IMG/VR virus record: IMGVR_UViG_3300031886_000023
Location: 1-30,329 of that record
DNA: 30,329 nt
Direction: 5' to 3' (one strand)
From: a virus
How positions within the stretch are numbered: position 1 is the first letter of the stretch; every line of letters starts with the position of its first letter. The notes beneath the pieces were generated by a model. It searched no databases, was not told the DNA's origin, and worked only from the letters and a program-made list of their open reading frames with translations. The translations under genes and the position numbers were made by a program. Positions 1 through 8,371 of the stretch are shown one piece after another.

Positions 1-93
1 ATGATCAGAGAAGCCTTCGCCCTTATTGATCAAATGATTATCAAACCAGAGAGTGAAACTAGTTACTGCTTCATGATTAAATTGAACTTTCAT
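1..93 (-). CDS. Phage structural protein, partial (N-terminus only)
   Basis: This is the first 31 codons of a minus-strand gene that runs off the left edge of the window. Its ATG overlaps the TGA of the gene at 90-761 in an ATGA arrangement, the same coupling used across this operon, which supports the start. The visible peptide begins MKVQFNHEAVTSFTLWFDNH. It has no recognisable motif. Its position downstream of connector-like genes suggests a neck or tail structural protein, but that is inference from context only. Confidence 0.6.
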   Translation of the reverse strand, partial: MKVQFNHEAVTSFTLWFDNHLINKGEGFSDH

Positions 94-761
94 GTTATGA
101 TTCCGCTCCCGGGATATTGTTTCATCCTTAATTTCCAAAGTTCCTTGCCTGCGTTTTCGACAATCTCCCTCATATATTTTTTAGGTTTAAACGAACCCGC
201 GAAATTACCTTTACCCCGTGCAGACTTAAGCTGTCCCTTTGCTTGTAGTCCGGTACCAGAAAGACTTATATCTGGCTTCCTAAACCCCGTGGGGGAATAA
301 ATATACTGCCCTAAACCAGATAACCCAGTCTCAATTCCATCCGCCCAAGATCTCCCCGGGGCCCAAGATAGATGGGTTTTATCCCATATTGAGGATAATA
401 TTTCTTTTCGATCAGGAAGATTAAACCAAACCCTTGCGGTTCTTGAAACCACCCTCACTTCGCTAATGATAAACATAGTCTGCAAGACTTCTCGAATTTC
501 ATCAGTAGGGGTGTCGCCCTGAACAAAGCCAATGAAACTAAATAAATTACCTTTATGAAGGGATCCTGATGTATTTTCCGCATTCGGACCGTCCTCAATT
601 TCCCTTGTCACCTTGTGATTGTTAAACTCCGATATCATTTTCGCTTTAATTTTTTCAAAATCCGCAATAGCACCTGACATCATCGATCTCTTAAACCTCG
701 GTTTTCGTGACATCTGCCTGCGAATACTGGCTACGTCTGCCTCTGGAACATCCTTGCTCAT
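90..761 (-). CDS. Hypothetical phage structural/connector protein
   Basis: A 223-residue soluble protein with a basic N-terminal stretch (about residues 15-27, rich in Arg and Lys) and a Gly/Ser/Lys-rich C-terminal third. No signal peptide or membrane segment is visible. It is translationally coupled on both sides: its ATG overlaps the TGA of the 758-1795 gene, and its own TGA overlaps the ATG of the partial gene at the left edge. Proteins of this size following capsid and adaptor genes are often head-tail connector or tail completion proteins. I do not recognise the family, so that role is only inferred from position. Confidence 0.6.
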   Translation of the reverse strand: MSKDVPEADVASIRRQMSRKPRFKRSMMSGAIADFEKIKAKMISEFNNHKVTREIEDGPNAENTSGSLHKGNLFSFIGFVQGDTPTDEIREVLQTMFIISEVRVVSRTARVWFNLPDRKEILSSIWDKTHLSWAPGRSWADGIETGLSGLGQYIYSPTGFRKPDISLSGTGLQAKGQLKSARGKGNFAGSFKPKKYMREIVENAGKELWKLRMKQYPGSGIIT

Positions 762-1795
762 TCTACAGCCTTTAGGAAAAACGTATAAAACTTAGGGTCA
801 AACAAACCATGAGGTCTAACCGCAGAATCAATAAAGAATCTTTTTCCGTCCAAATCAATGCGTTTCGCTCCGGATATATAATCAAAGCCTTCTTTATCTA
901 ATTTGATCCTTACCATACCTTGTGGTATCATTGCATTTAATTTGCTATCAATAGGGCTTGCCGAAAGAGGGTCTTCATTCATTGGTGAAGCATATTCTAT
1001 TCTGGCTTTTATTGTCTTATATTGAGGGGTCCGAGATATATCGTCTGCCGATTTTGGGGCGGTTTTTTGCACAAGCCTTACGTTATCCCATATAGAAGCT
1101 TTGTTATTAACCCCGGAATCATCATGGGTGATTCTTATCTTTATGTTTTTATTTATTGAGCCCGAAACGTTTTCAGTCTTGAACGAAGTGGAAAAATCAT
1201 TGAATTGATCTACGGCCAAATCTTCGGAATTGATTATTAATTCCGATAGCTTTTCGTCGTCTGAATCATGCAATGACATTACTACTTTCCCCCAGTCCAG
1301 GCCTCCCCCGGCTGAATAAAAAGAAGATTGGCCTATTGCGGCGGTCAAATGATAAGAACTATCTTTTTCAATTTGCCCTAGATCCAGGGAGGTCAGCGAC
1401 CATTCCAGATTCCCTTTCATCCTTAAATAATAAGTCCCTTCGTCAGCATTCGCGGGGTTTGTGGCCCCGGCATCTTGTCCCGCCTCAACTATTTCCGTTC
1501 TCCACAGACCTTGATTAGTAGCCGTCCAATTAGCCGGGGAACTTTTTAAATCTACCCCATCTCCTGCTTCGCCATCAGACTCAAAGGATCCGTTGGGCAC
1601 GGTTAATGAGGTGTTTTGAATGGTTGAATCGCTCCTCGCGTATTCTCCATATATTGGATTATGCTCCATGGTTGTATTGATCACAATCCTTTTAGCTTCT
1701 TTATAAACAAGGACGTCCCTAGAGAATGTATCATGAAGATCCTGGAATACATTTCCTAACTTTTCCTTGTCTGCATCTGACAGTAAATTAGCCAT
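758..1795 (-). CDS. Phage structural protein with inserted carbohydrate-binding-like domain
   Basis: A 345-residue protein, counted from the ATG at 1795; the frame stays open upstream, but MANLLSDAD is a more natural N-terminus. Residues 1-60 and 245-345 read as one structural domain. Between them, residues about 65-243 have the layout of a galactose-binding-like or CBM-like jelly roll: a VPNGSFE opening, an NW..TN..W segment, a GTYYLRM strand, a SYHLTAAIG strand and a closing IWDNVRL. This NGSFE...WDNV pattern is common in carbohydrate-binding modules of secreted bacterial proteins. An exposed sugar-binding insertion in a head, neck or tail protein is therefore likely, though the base protein's identity is unknown. 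Confidence 0.6.
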   Translation of the reverse strand: MANLLSDADKEKLGNVFQDLHDTFSRDVLVYKEAKRIVINTTMEHNPIYGEYARSDSTIQNTSLTVPNGSFESDGEAGDGVDLKSSPANWTATNQGLWRTEIVEAGQDAGATNPANADEGTYYLRMKGNLEWSLTSLDLGQIEKDSSYHLTAAIGQSSFYSAGGGLDWGKVVMSLHDSDDEKLSELIINSEDLAVDQFNDFSTSFKTENVSGSINKNIKIRITHDDSGVNNKASIWDNVRLVQKTAPKSADDISRTPQYKTIKARIEYASPMNEDPLSASPIDSKLNAMIPQGMVRIKLDKEGFDYISGAKRIDLDGKRFFIDSAVRPHGLFDPKFYTFFLKAVE

Positions 1796-1821
1796 ATCAA
1801 ATATATTACACTTTATTTTTA

Positions 1822-1840
1822 TTGTTTTGTGTGTATAATA
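1822..1840 (+). promoter_or_regulatory. Putative promoter for the plus-strand gene cluster
   Basis: The divergent space between the minus gene starting at 1795 and the plus gene starting at 1869 contains TTTTGTGTGTATAAT with a perfect -10 hexamer TATAAT at 1834-1839. No good -35 is visible, so the element would rely on the TG-rich upstream part. A similar TTTTGTGCGTATATAAT lies on the plus strand at 26531-26547. Confidence 0.45.
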
Positions 1841-1868
1841 ATAACAAGGTTTAAGGGAATTTAAGGTA

Positions 1869-2159
1869 ATGACGGATTGGCATCTTCTCAAGGAGGGACA
1901 CGAAAGGCATGTTAAAAGGCTTTTTAAGGATTTTTTGTATTTGTTGGAAGACTTACAAAAAGATCATTCGATTAATTTCGACAAGCTTAAAAAAAGCATT
2001 CCAGAGTCTTATTCGGATATAATTGATCAGGCAAATTATTTTGATGGTCAAAAAATGCAATATTTACGCAAGCGAGTATTGGACCTTGGGAATGACTCAA
2101 TACGCAACTCAGAAGAAGATTTAGAAAATTTTACTGTAATTTTTAAATTTAATCATTAA
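1869..2159 (+). CDS. Hypothetical small protein
   Basis: A 96-residue charged, mostly helical protein (MTDWHLLKEGHERHVKRLF...) with no cysteine cluster, signal peptide or membrane segment. The ATG follows TTTAAGG, a usable ribosome binding site. It is the first gene of a three-gene plus-strand cluster that faces the large minus-strand operon. No family was recognised. The next gene starts 21 bases downstream with its own AAGGA site. Confidence 0.55.
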   Translation: MTDWHLLKEGHERHVKRLFKDFLYLLEDLQKDHSINFDKLKKSIPESYSDIIDQANYFDGQKMQYLRKRVLDLGNDSIRNSEEDLENFTVIFKFNH

Positions 2160-2180
2160 TATATAGGAACAAGGATTTTT

Positions 2181-2942
2181 ATGAAAGAACTATACAGCTT
2201 TAGCATCGAAGTGGAACGCGAGGTCGAGAAGACCGACACAAAAAAACAGAAGAATAAAGACTCTGGGGAAATGGAGGAGATCTCGGTAACCAAAACGGTT
2301 AAGGAAATGGTTCCGGTCAAGATAATCATCAAGGAACCAAACAGAAGGGATGTCGAGGAAGCGGACATGGAATATAGCATTGAATTAAGTAAATGCATAA
2401 AGAAGGGCGTTCTTACTAAAGCAATGCTGGCTAAGAAGTATAGCGACACGGGGGGATTGCTATCCGAAGAAGACGCTCAGTTGTTGACAAGAAAGTATAC
2501 CCAACTCGCTGAACAACAATCCAAGTATACCCGCCTTGAAGCAAAAACAAAAAAGAATAAAAAAGAACAAGACAAAGTTGATGGATTATTGTCTGATCTT
2601 GCGGAATTAAGAAGAGAGATCGTGGATCTAGAAACTGCGTATTCTTCGGTCTTTAATCATACGGCAGATACTAAAGCTCAAAATAAAGTAATATTATGGT
2701 ATCTAGTGAATTTGTCATATCATCAAGAAAACGAAGATGATGATATTAATTCGTTTTTCGTGGGAGAAGCATTAGAAGACAAAATCGATGATTACTATAG
2801 GATAGACGAAGAGGGTCATGACTTATTTGACGTGGCAAAACATAAGCTCATGTCTTTTATTAGTTTTTGGTATTTTAGCTCTGGTGCAAGCAAGGAAGAC
2901 TTTGATAGCCTGAATAAGGACATCGAAGAAGGAAACGTTTAA
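2181..2942 (+). CDS. Hypothetical protein, possible tail-assembly-chaperone-like
   Basis: A 253-residue, highly charged protein. Residues 15-60 are rich in Lys and Glu, residues 100-155 form a predicted coiled coil (repeated KYTQLAEQQSKYTRLEAKTK-type heptads), and the C-terminal 100 residues are acidic. AAGGA lies about six bases before the ATG. It is followed in the same frame by two consecutive stops (TAA TGA) and then the next gene. A pair of charged genes with unusual junctions beside structural genes resembles tail assembly chaperone pairs, but no sequence motif confirms this. Confidence 0.6.
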   Translation: MKELYSFSIEVEREVEKTDTKKQKNKDSGEMEEISVTKTVKEMVPVKIIIKEPNRRDVEEADMEYSIELSKCIKKGVLTKAMLAKKYSDTGGLLSEEDAQLLTRKYTQLAEQQSKYTRLEAKTKKNKKEQDKVDGLLSDLAELRREIVDLETAYSSVFNHTADTKAQNKVILWYLVNLSYHQENEDDDINSFFVGEALEDKIDDYYRIDEEGHDLFDVAKHKLMSFISFWYFSSGASKEDFDSLNKDIEEGNV

Positions 2943-2945
2943 TGA

Positions 2946-3923
2946 GTGAAGAAGACCTTATATCGTAAGGTTTTTTCCGATATAGTAAGCGGTTATTCTT
3001 TGTCGGAATTCGGCGGCGATGCTATATACATACGCCACCTCAGTACTCACGATCAAGTTAATTTAGAAGATATTGAGTCTTCTTTTTATGAATCCGCAAA
3101 AGATCGAGGGTTGCCAACGGAAGAGGAAGCTCTCAAGTCGTTAAAGGCCGATCATCTATGGACGCAGGAAGATGAGGACTTTATTTCCAGACAATCTTCT
3201 TATGTCGAAAACTTAATAAAGGGAAAGTCCCATTTAATCCTTAAGTCTCAAATAGACCAACAAAATAAATTAATAGAAGAAGAGAGCGAAAAACTTAACA
3301 TAAAGACATCAGAAAAAGATAGTCTACTGGGCAATACCTGCGAAAAATATTCCAAACAAAGAGTAAACGATCACTACATTATAGAGAGTTTGTTTCTTGA
3401 TTTGGAAATGAAAAAAAAGCTATTTACGGAAAATGAATTAGATGATGTTGGATATAAGTCACTACAAGGATTGATAGAAATACATAATAAAAACTTTCAA
3501 ATGTTCTCTGAGGATAATATACAGAACTTAATTCTTCAAGATTTTTATTATCCATATATGCCGTTTTCAGAAGACAGTATGCAATTCTACGGAATTCCCG
3601 TCTGTAATCTCACGCATAATCAACTTCAGCTATTGATATACACGAGGGTGTTTAAGAATATAACGGACAGGCATGATAATATCCCGGAGCACATAAAGAA
3701 AGACCCGAAGGCCTTGCTGGATTTTGCCGCCTCGTCTGAGAAAGGAAAGGAAATGCTCCATCAAGACGATGATAAAGGAGGGGCTAGCACCATAATAGGA
3801 GCCACTAAGGAAGATTACGAATATATGGGGGTTTCCCCAAAAGGAGTTTCTCTTCATGATGCCGCCGAGAAAAAAGGCGGGAAACTTGACATGCAAGATT
3901 TAATGGACTTGGCCGGGAGTTAA
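2946..3923 (+). CDS. Hypothetical protein; start or frame at 5' end uncertain
   Basis: A 325-residue acidic protein with a coiled-coil stretch (about residues 85-125) and a Gly/Lys-rich C-terminal tail. The only in-frame start is GTG at 2946, poorly spaced from the GAAGGA site upstream. That site is better placed for the ATG at 2942, which overlaps the previous stop (TAATG) but opens a different frame that ends after eight codons (MSEEDLIS, TAA at 2966). A +1 shift there would give MSEEDLISKVFSDIVSGYSL, a more natural N-terminus. The gene ends tail-to-tail with the minus gene at 3920-4399, sharing TTAA. Function unknown. Confidence 0.6.
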   Translation: MKKTLYRKVFSDIVSGYSLSEFGGDAIYIRHLSTHDQVNLEDIESSFYESAKDRGLPTEEEALKSLKADHLWTQEDEDFISRQSSYVENLIKGKSHLILKSQIDQQNKLIEEESEKLNIKTSEKDSLLGNTCEKYSKQRVNDHYIIESLFLDLEMKKKLFTENELDDVGYKSLQGLIEIHNKNFQMFSEDNIQNLILQDFYYPYMPFSEDSMQFYGIPVCNLTHNQLQLLIYTRVFKNITDRHDNIPEHIKKDPKALLDFAASSEKGKEMLHQDDDKGGASTIIGATKEDYEYMGVSPKGVSLHDAAEKKGGKLDMQDLMDLAGS

Positions 3924-4399
3924 GCCTCTGCCGGGTTAGCTCTATACAGGTTGTATTTGTACACTAGGTCTTTAAGGCTTATTTCGGTGTCCTGAGAGAA
4001 CTGCAGGAATGTCTTTGATGCCTGGGTCTTCGTAGCGGGTGTGGCCAGCGTAGCGACCCTCTTTATGTAACTATCGCCTTCCCTCAATTCTGTCCAATCA
4101 GAAGTTACTATTTCTCCCGATCCATCTGTTTCCGTTGAAGTCGTTTGTACGCCCTGCAATATCTTCCTACTCTCTTTTTCGTAATAACTCTTTAAATATA
4201 AATGACGAAATATAGCCCGCTCCTCTAATCCCATTCCTGGATTCGCGCCACTAAAACATGAGAAAATCAAAGAATTCAATTCTCCCACATTTGCCTCTAG
4301 CCACCCAGATATCTGCGATACTGTTGTTGCCGTAGACCCTTCTCCGAAATCATATTCATAAATCCCGGTGGCTATTTCTCCTATTTCGTTCCAGCTCAA
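3920..4399 (-). CDS. Hypothetical phage structural-region protein
   Basis: A 159-residue protein starting MSWNEIGEIATGIYEYDFGEG. The start is TTG at 4399, overlapping the TGA of the upstream gene (TTGA); no closer ATG exists, so the TTG is accepted because of the coupling. The protein is soluble, with a C-terminal helical segment (SLKDLVYKYNLYRANPAEA). It lies between the capsid-region SAP-like protein and the convergent plus-strand gene, and shares its last bases with that gene's stop. Probably a small virion or assembly protein; the family is not recognised. Confidence 0.6.
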   Translation of the reverse strand: MSWNEIGEIATGIYEYDFGEGSTATTVSQISGWLEANVGELNSLIFSCFSGANPGMGLEERAIFRHLYLKSYYEKESRKILQGVQTTSTETDGSGEIVTSDWTELREGDSYIKRVATLATPATKTQASKTFLQFSQDTEISLKDLVYKYNLYRANPAEA

Positions 4400-4791
4400 G
4401 AGTCAGATTTCGATATCTCCAAGGCCTTTTTGACTGCCTCGGAATTTAAATCAAATACAGGTTTTGTGACTTGTGCTATCTTTAAGCCAGTATGAAATTT
4501 TGCCTTAAATTCCCTGCAAAGCTTATTTTTCAGAGTGGTCTTGTTCCCTGAGGGGAAAATACTAGCTCTTACCGCAAGCTCTTGCATCTGAGAAAGACTC
4601 ATTTCATCTATCTTGGCTTGGAACTCTTCGCTGTCTTCAGTTCTGAATGGATTGGACGATTGTTCACTTAGAATCTCGTCCAGTCCCTTAGCCCTAGAAG
4701 TTAAGGTATCGCAGGATTTTCCGTCTGTATATTCTAGAACCGGTTTTTCTTTTTTGGATTTCTTCGTTGAGGTTTTTTTCTTTGCAGCCAT
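4396..4791 (-). CDS. Small basic protein with SAP-like helix-extended-helix segment
   Basis: A 131-residue protein. The ATG at 4791 is preceded by a strong AGGAG about eight bases upstream, which decides it over an in-frame ATG at 4836. Residues 2-20 are an Ala/Lys/Thr-rich basic tail (AAKKKTSTKKSKKEK). Residues about 72-105 (MSLSQMQELAVRASIFPSG, then a Lys-rich helix) match the spacing of SAP-type nucleic-acid-binding motifs: helix, S/P-rich turn, G-x-K, helix. It follows the capsid gene after a terminator, so it probably has its own promoter. A DNA-binding head protein is a reasonable guess but unproven. Confidence 0.55.
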   Translation of the reverse strand: MAAKKKTSTKKSKKEKPVLEYTDGKSCDTLTSRAKGLDEILSEQSSNPFRTEDSEEFQAKIDEMSLSQMQELAVRASIFPSGNKTTLKNKLCREFKAKFHTGLKIAQVTKPVFDLNSEAVKKALEISKSDS

Positions 4792-4840
4792 ATTTATATC
4801 TCCTTTATTGAATGTGCTATTACCATAGATGTACACTTAT

Positions 4841-4846
4841 ATTATA
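4841..4846 (-). promoter_or_regulatory. Candidate -10 box for the SAP-like gene
   Basis: The minus strand reads GGATTATAATATAAG here, with a perfect TATAAT about 50 bases before the ATG at 4791 and just after the capsid terminator. No convincing -35 hexamer is present at the usual distance, so this is a weak call supported mainly by its position between a terminator and a gene with a strong ribosome binding site. Confidence 0.35.
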
Positions 4847-4861
4847 ATCCATAGAAACAAA

Positions 4862-4883
4862 AAATCCACCCTTAGGTGGATTT
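4862..4883 (-). terminator. Rho-independent terminator after the capsid gene
   Basis: A perfect 9-bp stem (AAATCCACC / GGTGGATTT) with a 4-base loop. On the minus strand it is followed by a T-rich run (TTTTTTGTTT). It lies about 40 bases after the stop of the major capsid gene at 4923, the usual place for a strong terminator that insulates the most highly expressed late gene. Confidence 0.85.
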
Positions 4884-4922
4884 CTTGATGCGTCACGCAC
4901 TAAATGCGGTAAACAAAATGAA

Positions 4923-6035
4923 TTACACTTCGATACCAAGGACAGCGCGACTATCGAGAATCATGCGACCCTCTTCCATAGCCCCGTAGTATCCGATCCT
5001 TTGTTGTCGAGTGACATATTGGTCATCTACCAAAAGGTTAAAGCTAGAACCGCTTACCGAATCAACGGCTACAGCTCTCATTAACGATTCTCTAGATTTA
5101 TCTAGACCAATAACTAGATCCTTCTTGCCGGCGGTCAAAGCCTTAAGGGAATTATAAATACCCGTATACTTTTGACCCTCACCGAGTTCATAGATCTCTT
5201 GAATGGAAATCCCGTAAAATTCAGGAATCCCACCGTTGCCGTAAATCGCTTCCCGCATCGAATCTGTGGCAGGAATGCCAGTGGCCGAAGTGTTGGAAAT
5301 GGCAGTGCCATCAGGATCCCTCGTGGCGATGGGGTTATAAGCCATCTCGCGGAGAGACTGGACAACCTCAGGAGAAACGATCAGATCCGTGATTCCACGA
5401 CTACGATTATCAGGAGTTCCGCCACTCCAGGAAGGGCTAATTCTCTTAGCTCTCGTAAGGAGGCGATTGAAGTCATGAAGAAGGAGTCGGCCATTGTCGG
5501 TAGAAAGCAAGGTTTGCTTCGTTCCATTTTCAGTAGCAGAGGTGTCTACCCCTTGATCAACTAGAGTACCTAGGATCAAGTTGGCGGAAGTTCTTTCCTG
5601 TTGAAGGAGAATTTCTTGAGCGAGTCGTGTGAAAGACTTGCTAACAACGTCAAGGCGAGACCTTGAGGCATAACGCTTATCGAAGTCAATGGCACTATCA
5701 AGACGATAGGTCGTGAACTTCATTTCGCTCTGAGTTGGAGCTACCGTGTTACTAGGAAGACCTCCTGGCACCGTCTGGGTATATACCTTGATATAATCCT
5801 CTGCGGTAATATCGTAGTACAAATCCAAGGGGATGCTTGGGCTGTCATCGGAATTGAACTCAAACGGAGAGAATAGATTACTCAAAGTGGGAGCGTTATT
5901 GATAACCTTAGCTAGCAAAGGTCCGATAAACTCCGCAAGAGCCAACTGAGCTTCGTATGCGACATTTCGATCCTTCGAGGCCATGGCTTTTACAAGCTCA
6001 ACCTGCTCTTCGGTTCTTTTAAGTGTAATTTTCAT
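4923..6035 (-). CDS. Major capsid protein
   Basis: A 370-residue protein beginning MKITLKRTEEQVELVKAMAS. Its N-terminus contains AYEAQLALAEFIGPLLAKVI and, soon after, NNAPTLSNLF and SPSIPLDLYYDI, which I recognise from a family of phage major head proteins. Length and lack of signal peptide fit an HK97-fold shell subunit. The order portal, protease/scaffold, decoration protein, then this gene, with a strong terminator immediately after, is the classic capsid arrangement. The shell assembles around the scaffold and is matured by the upstream protease. Fold assignment is from family knowledge; identity rests on sequence resemblance plus gene order. Confidence 0.8.
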   Translation of the reverse strand: MKITLKRTEEQVELVKAMASKDRNVAYEAQLALAEFIGPLLAKVINNAPTLSNLFSPFEFNSDDSPSIPLDLYYDITAEDYIKVYTQTVPGGLPSNTVAPTQSEMKFTTYRLDSAIDFDKRYASRSRLDVVSKSFTRLAQEILLQQERTSANLILGTLVDQGVDTSATENGTKQTLLSTDNGRLLLHDFNRLLTRAKRISPSWSGGTPDNRSRGITDLIVSPEVVQSLREMAYNPIATRDPDGTAISNTSATGIPATDSMREAIYGNGGIPEFYGISIQEIYELGEGQKYTGIYNSLKALTAGKKDLVIGLDKSRESLMRAVAVDSVSGSSFNLLVDDQYVTRQQRIGYYGAMEEGRMILDSRAVLGIEV

Positions 6036-6074
6036 TGCGTTTTTTACCTTTTTGTGTTTAAAGTATAATTAAAT

Positions 6075-6716
6075 TTAGAAGTTAATCTGTACGACGTAAT
6101 ATTTCTCAGACGAACCAGAAGCTCCTGCAAATTGATCCGGATAAGTTCCGGCTTTGCGTTCTCCTACAGCCAGAACCTTACCAACGCAAGGCATTTGGGT
6201 GATGGCGTTAGCGTCTTCCACAAGCAACTTAAGCTTCCCGGCAGCGGCGACTTGAAGTCTGTTCCCTGCGACTAGGGCTCCGGTCACAGCATCAGCAGAA
6301 AGAGTTACGACTCCTTTCGTCAAGACAGGAACCGTCTCTCCTGGAAGGACAGCTTGCAACTCATCAGCCTTCAAGCGGTAATAAAGAAGCTTTTCCCCGT
6401 TCTCATCATGAGAAAGCGTTTGGCGCAAAGTGATTCCCAATGCATCCTTGGAGTCATTGCCGGAAGCCTTAACCTTCAAGGGATTCTCTGGATATTTGTT
6501 TTGCCCGACTGGAGCAGAGTACTTTTTGCCCAGATAGGTATTGTCATCGAGAGAAATTACTTCATCTCCCATAACTCCCGCGTCTATCTTCACAACTACG
6601 CCTGCGGCGTTTACTCCATCCTCGGAAGGATCCACTGGAATAGTCTCGTCAAGCGAGTACAAGTTAATGACGTCGTTCTCGTCGTATTGTCTGAATGGTA
6701 GGATTCTTAGTGCCAT
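6075..6716 (-). CDS. Probable head decoration/stabilisation protein
   Basis: A 213-residue protein rich in Gly, Val, Ala and short beta strands (VVVKIDAGVMGDEVISL, GETVPVLTKGVVTLSADAV, GNRLQVAAAGKLKLLVEDAN). This resembles the beta-rich decoration and head-fibre-base proteins encoded directly beside major capsid genes. The DAVTGALVAGNRLQVAAAG stretch with a following GKVLAVGE is similar to phage capsid-stabilising proteins of the DUF2190 type, though I cannot confirm the family. It sits 39 bases upstream of the capsid gene and 29 bases after the protease/scaffold gene, in one operon. Its probable role is binding the outer shell. Confidence 0.5.
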   Translation of the reverse strand: MALRILPFRQYDENDVINLYSLDETIPVDPSEDGVNAAGVVVKIDAGVMGDEVISLDDNTYLGKKYSAPVGQNKYPENPLKVKASGNDSKDALGITLRQTLSHDENGEKLLYYRLKADELQAVLPGETVPVLTKGVVTLSADAVTGALVAGNRLQVAAAGKLKLLVEDANAITQMPCVGKVLAVGERKAGTYPDQFAGASGSSEKYYVVQINF

Positions 6717-6745
6717 TGTATTTAGTGTTAAAGTTTTTTAGTTGC

Positions 6746-8362
6746 TTAATAGTTTATTATTACATTGTCTTCCGAAAAAGCTTTTTCGAATTTATCGCGA
6801 AAGGAGTCTTCCTTTTCTGCTGTTTCTGCATTGTTGGATGAAACTTCTTCGGATGTGGCCTCTACTTGATCCAAGGCAACTTCCGTTTCTCCTTCATCAT
6901 CCTTTGCTTCTGTCTTCTCTTCTGTTTTTAAAGTAGTCGAAACTTCTTTAGCTACTTCAGCTTGGACAGCCTTTTCAAAAATTTCCTTTTGTTCCTGAAT
7001 GAACTCTTTCGCTTTATGACTAAAGATGACCTTCATTTTTTCTTGGAATGCCGAAAATGATTCTTCGGTCAAGTCAAGAGAACGAACATCCGCAACAATA
7101 ACCTTTCGGTCTTCATCGGACAATTCGTATTCTTTATCAAGTTCTTCCATTCTGCCGTTGAACAATTGTTCCGCTTTCGCTTCGGCTTGTTCGCTTTCGA
7201 GCTCTTGAACTCTTTCAGTGGAAGAGCTAAGGTCTTTCTCGATCAACTCGATTTTCTTTTCCAATTCGACTTGAGCATCAACAGCTTCTTGCTTGGCCTG
7301 TTCGGCTTCCGCCTTTTCAGATACGTATTGCTCGCTCTTGTCGCGAATCGCATCGGATACGACCTTGATGATATTGGCGACGCTTTCTTCGGAAAACTTC
7401 TCTTCAGATTTTTCCTCGATTAACGCCTTAATTTGATCTAGTAGTTCGTTGACTTCCATAACATTTTTGATTTCATCCAAATTTACATGTGTTTTCTCTG
7501 CATGGGAATTATTTTTTTTAGAAATATTTATTTTTTCCGAAAAAGCAGGCGACTCAACATGGATGATTTCCACATCCATTCGGTCCTCATTCGCCTCTAT
7601 CCCTTTTTTTTTATCTTCTCCATGCAAGAAGATTCCCTTGACGTCAGCTGCCGGGTTCGCCGTGAAGCCTATGCCCAATGGATAAACATCTCCAGTTACT
7701 AATCTATATATTTCTGTTCCGTCTTCTAGTTTGCCAGAACCATCAAATGCCCTGAGGTTAGCTTTTAATTCTTCTATATGTTTTTCGTCTTCTATGATTT
7801 CGGCTTCTTCAAGGTTTTTGCTGCCAAGGGCAATAACGTAATCACTAAAGCCTATTTCCCAACTAGCGGAAACGGATTGATATAATTCATCTTCGGGGTT
7901 TACGGATCTTTCCACTAAGGAAGCAAATTCCGAATTCACTGCTTTATATACTACAGACGCCAAGGCTATATTAAAAGGGGTTAAGTCTTCAGGGTCAATT
8001 TCGTCCCTCCTGATCAAGGAAGCTTCACCGTATTTAGAGAATCCTGCTGAAACTACATGGCCAACGACTTTTTGTTTATTGTGTTCTATATTCGTTGGTT
8101 TATTTATAAAGTAATCCAAAGCCGCTAATGCAGTTTCAGTTGTTATCCCATCATCATTCTTATTAAATCTATTAACTACAGCCGCGTTGAACGCAATTCC
8201 AAGAAGATCAATATTTCTATCAAAATCAATATCCTGAGGTATCAAGGGCTTCAATGAAGAAAGAGAAGCTTCTGATAATCCTGAACTTAGATCTTCTATA
8301 CTCTCAGATGAGGCTCGAACTTCGTCGTTAAAAGATGTTATATACTTATACGGCAATCCCAT
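6746..8362 (-). CDS. Prohead protease fused to scaffold/core protein
   Basis: A 538-residue two-part protein. Residues 1-260 resemble T4 gp21-type prohead serine proteases. His94 lies in an NIEHNKQKVVGHV segment (H followed by VVG is the family's histidine motif), and a candidate nucleophile Ser165 or Ser167 is in SVSASWEIGFSDYVIALG. Residues about 295-480 are a long, highly charged coiled coil with Ala/Glu/Lys/Gln repeats, as in scaffold or core proteins, and the C-terminus is acidic. The protein would fill the prohead, then cleave itself and the capsid. Location between portal and capsid fits. The exact catalytic serine is inferred. Confidence 0.7.
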   Translation of the reverse strand: MGLPYKYITSFNDEVRASSESIEDLSSGLSEASLSSLKPLIPQDIDFDRNIDLLGIAFNAAVVNRFNKNDDGITTETALAALDYFINKPTNIEHNKQKVVGHVVSAGFSKYGEASLIRRDEIDPEDLTPFNIALASVVYKAVNSEFASLVERSVNPEDELYQSVSASWEIGFSDYVIALGSKNLEEAEIIEDEKHIEELKANLRAFDGSGKLEDGTEIYRLVTGDVYPLGIGFTANPAADVKGIFLHGEDKKKGIEANEDRMDVEIIHVESPAFSEKINISKKNNSHAEKTHVNLDEIKNVMEVNELLDQIKALIEEKSEEKFSEESVANIIKVVSDAIRDKSEQYVSEKAEAEQAKQEAVDAQVELEKKIELIEKDLSSSTERVQELESEQAEAKAEQLFNGRMEELDKEYELSDEDRKVIVADVRSLDLTEESFSAFQEKMKVIFSHKAKEFIQEQKEIFEKAVQAEVAKEVSTTLKTEEKTEAKDDEGETEVALDQVEATSEEVSSNNAETAEKEDSFRDKFEKAFSEDNVIINY

Positions 8363-8371
8363 GGGAAAGGA

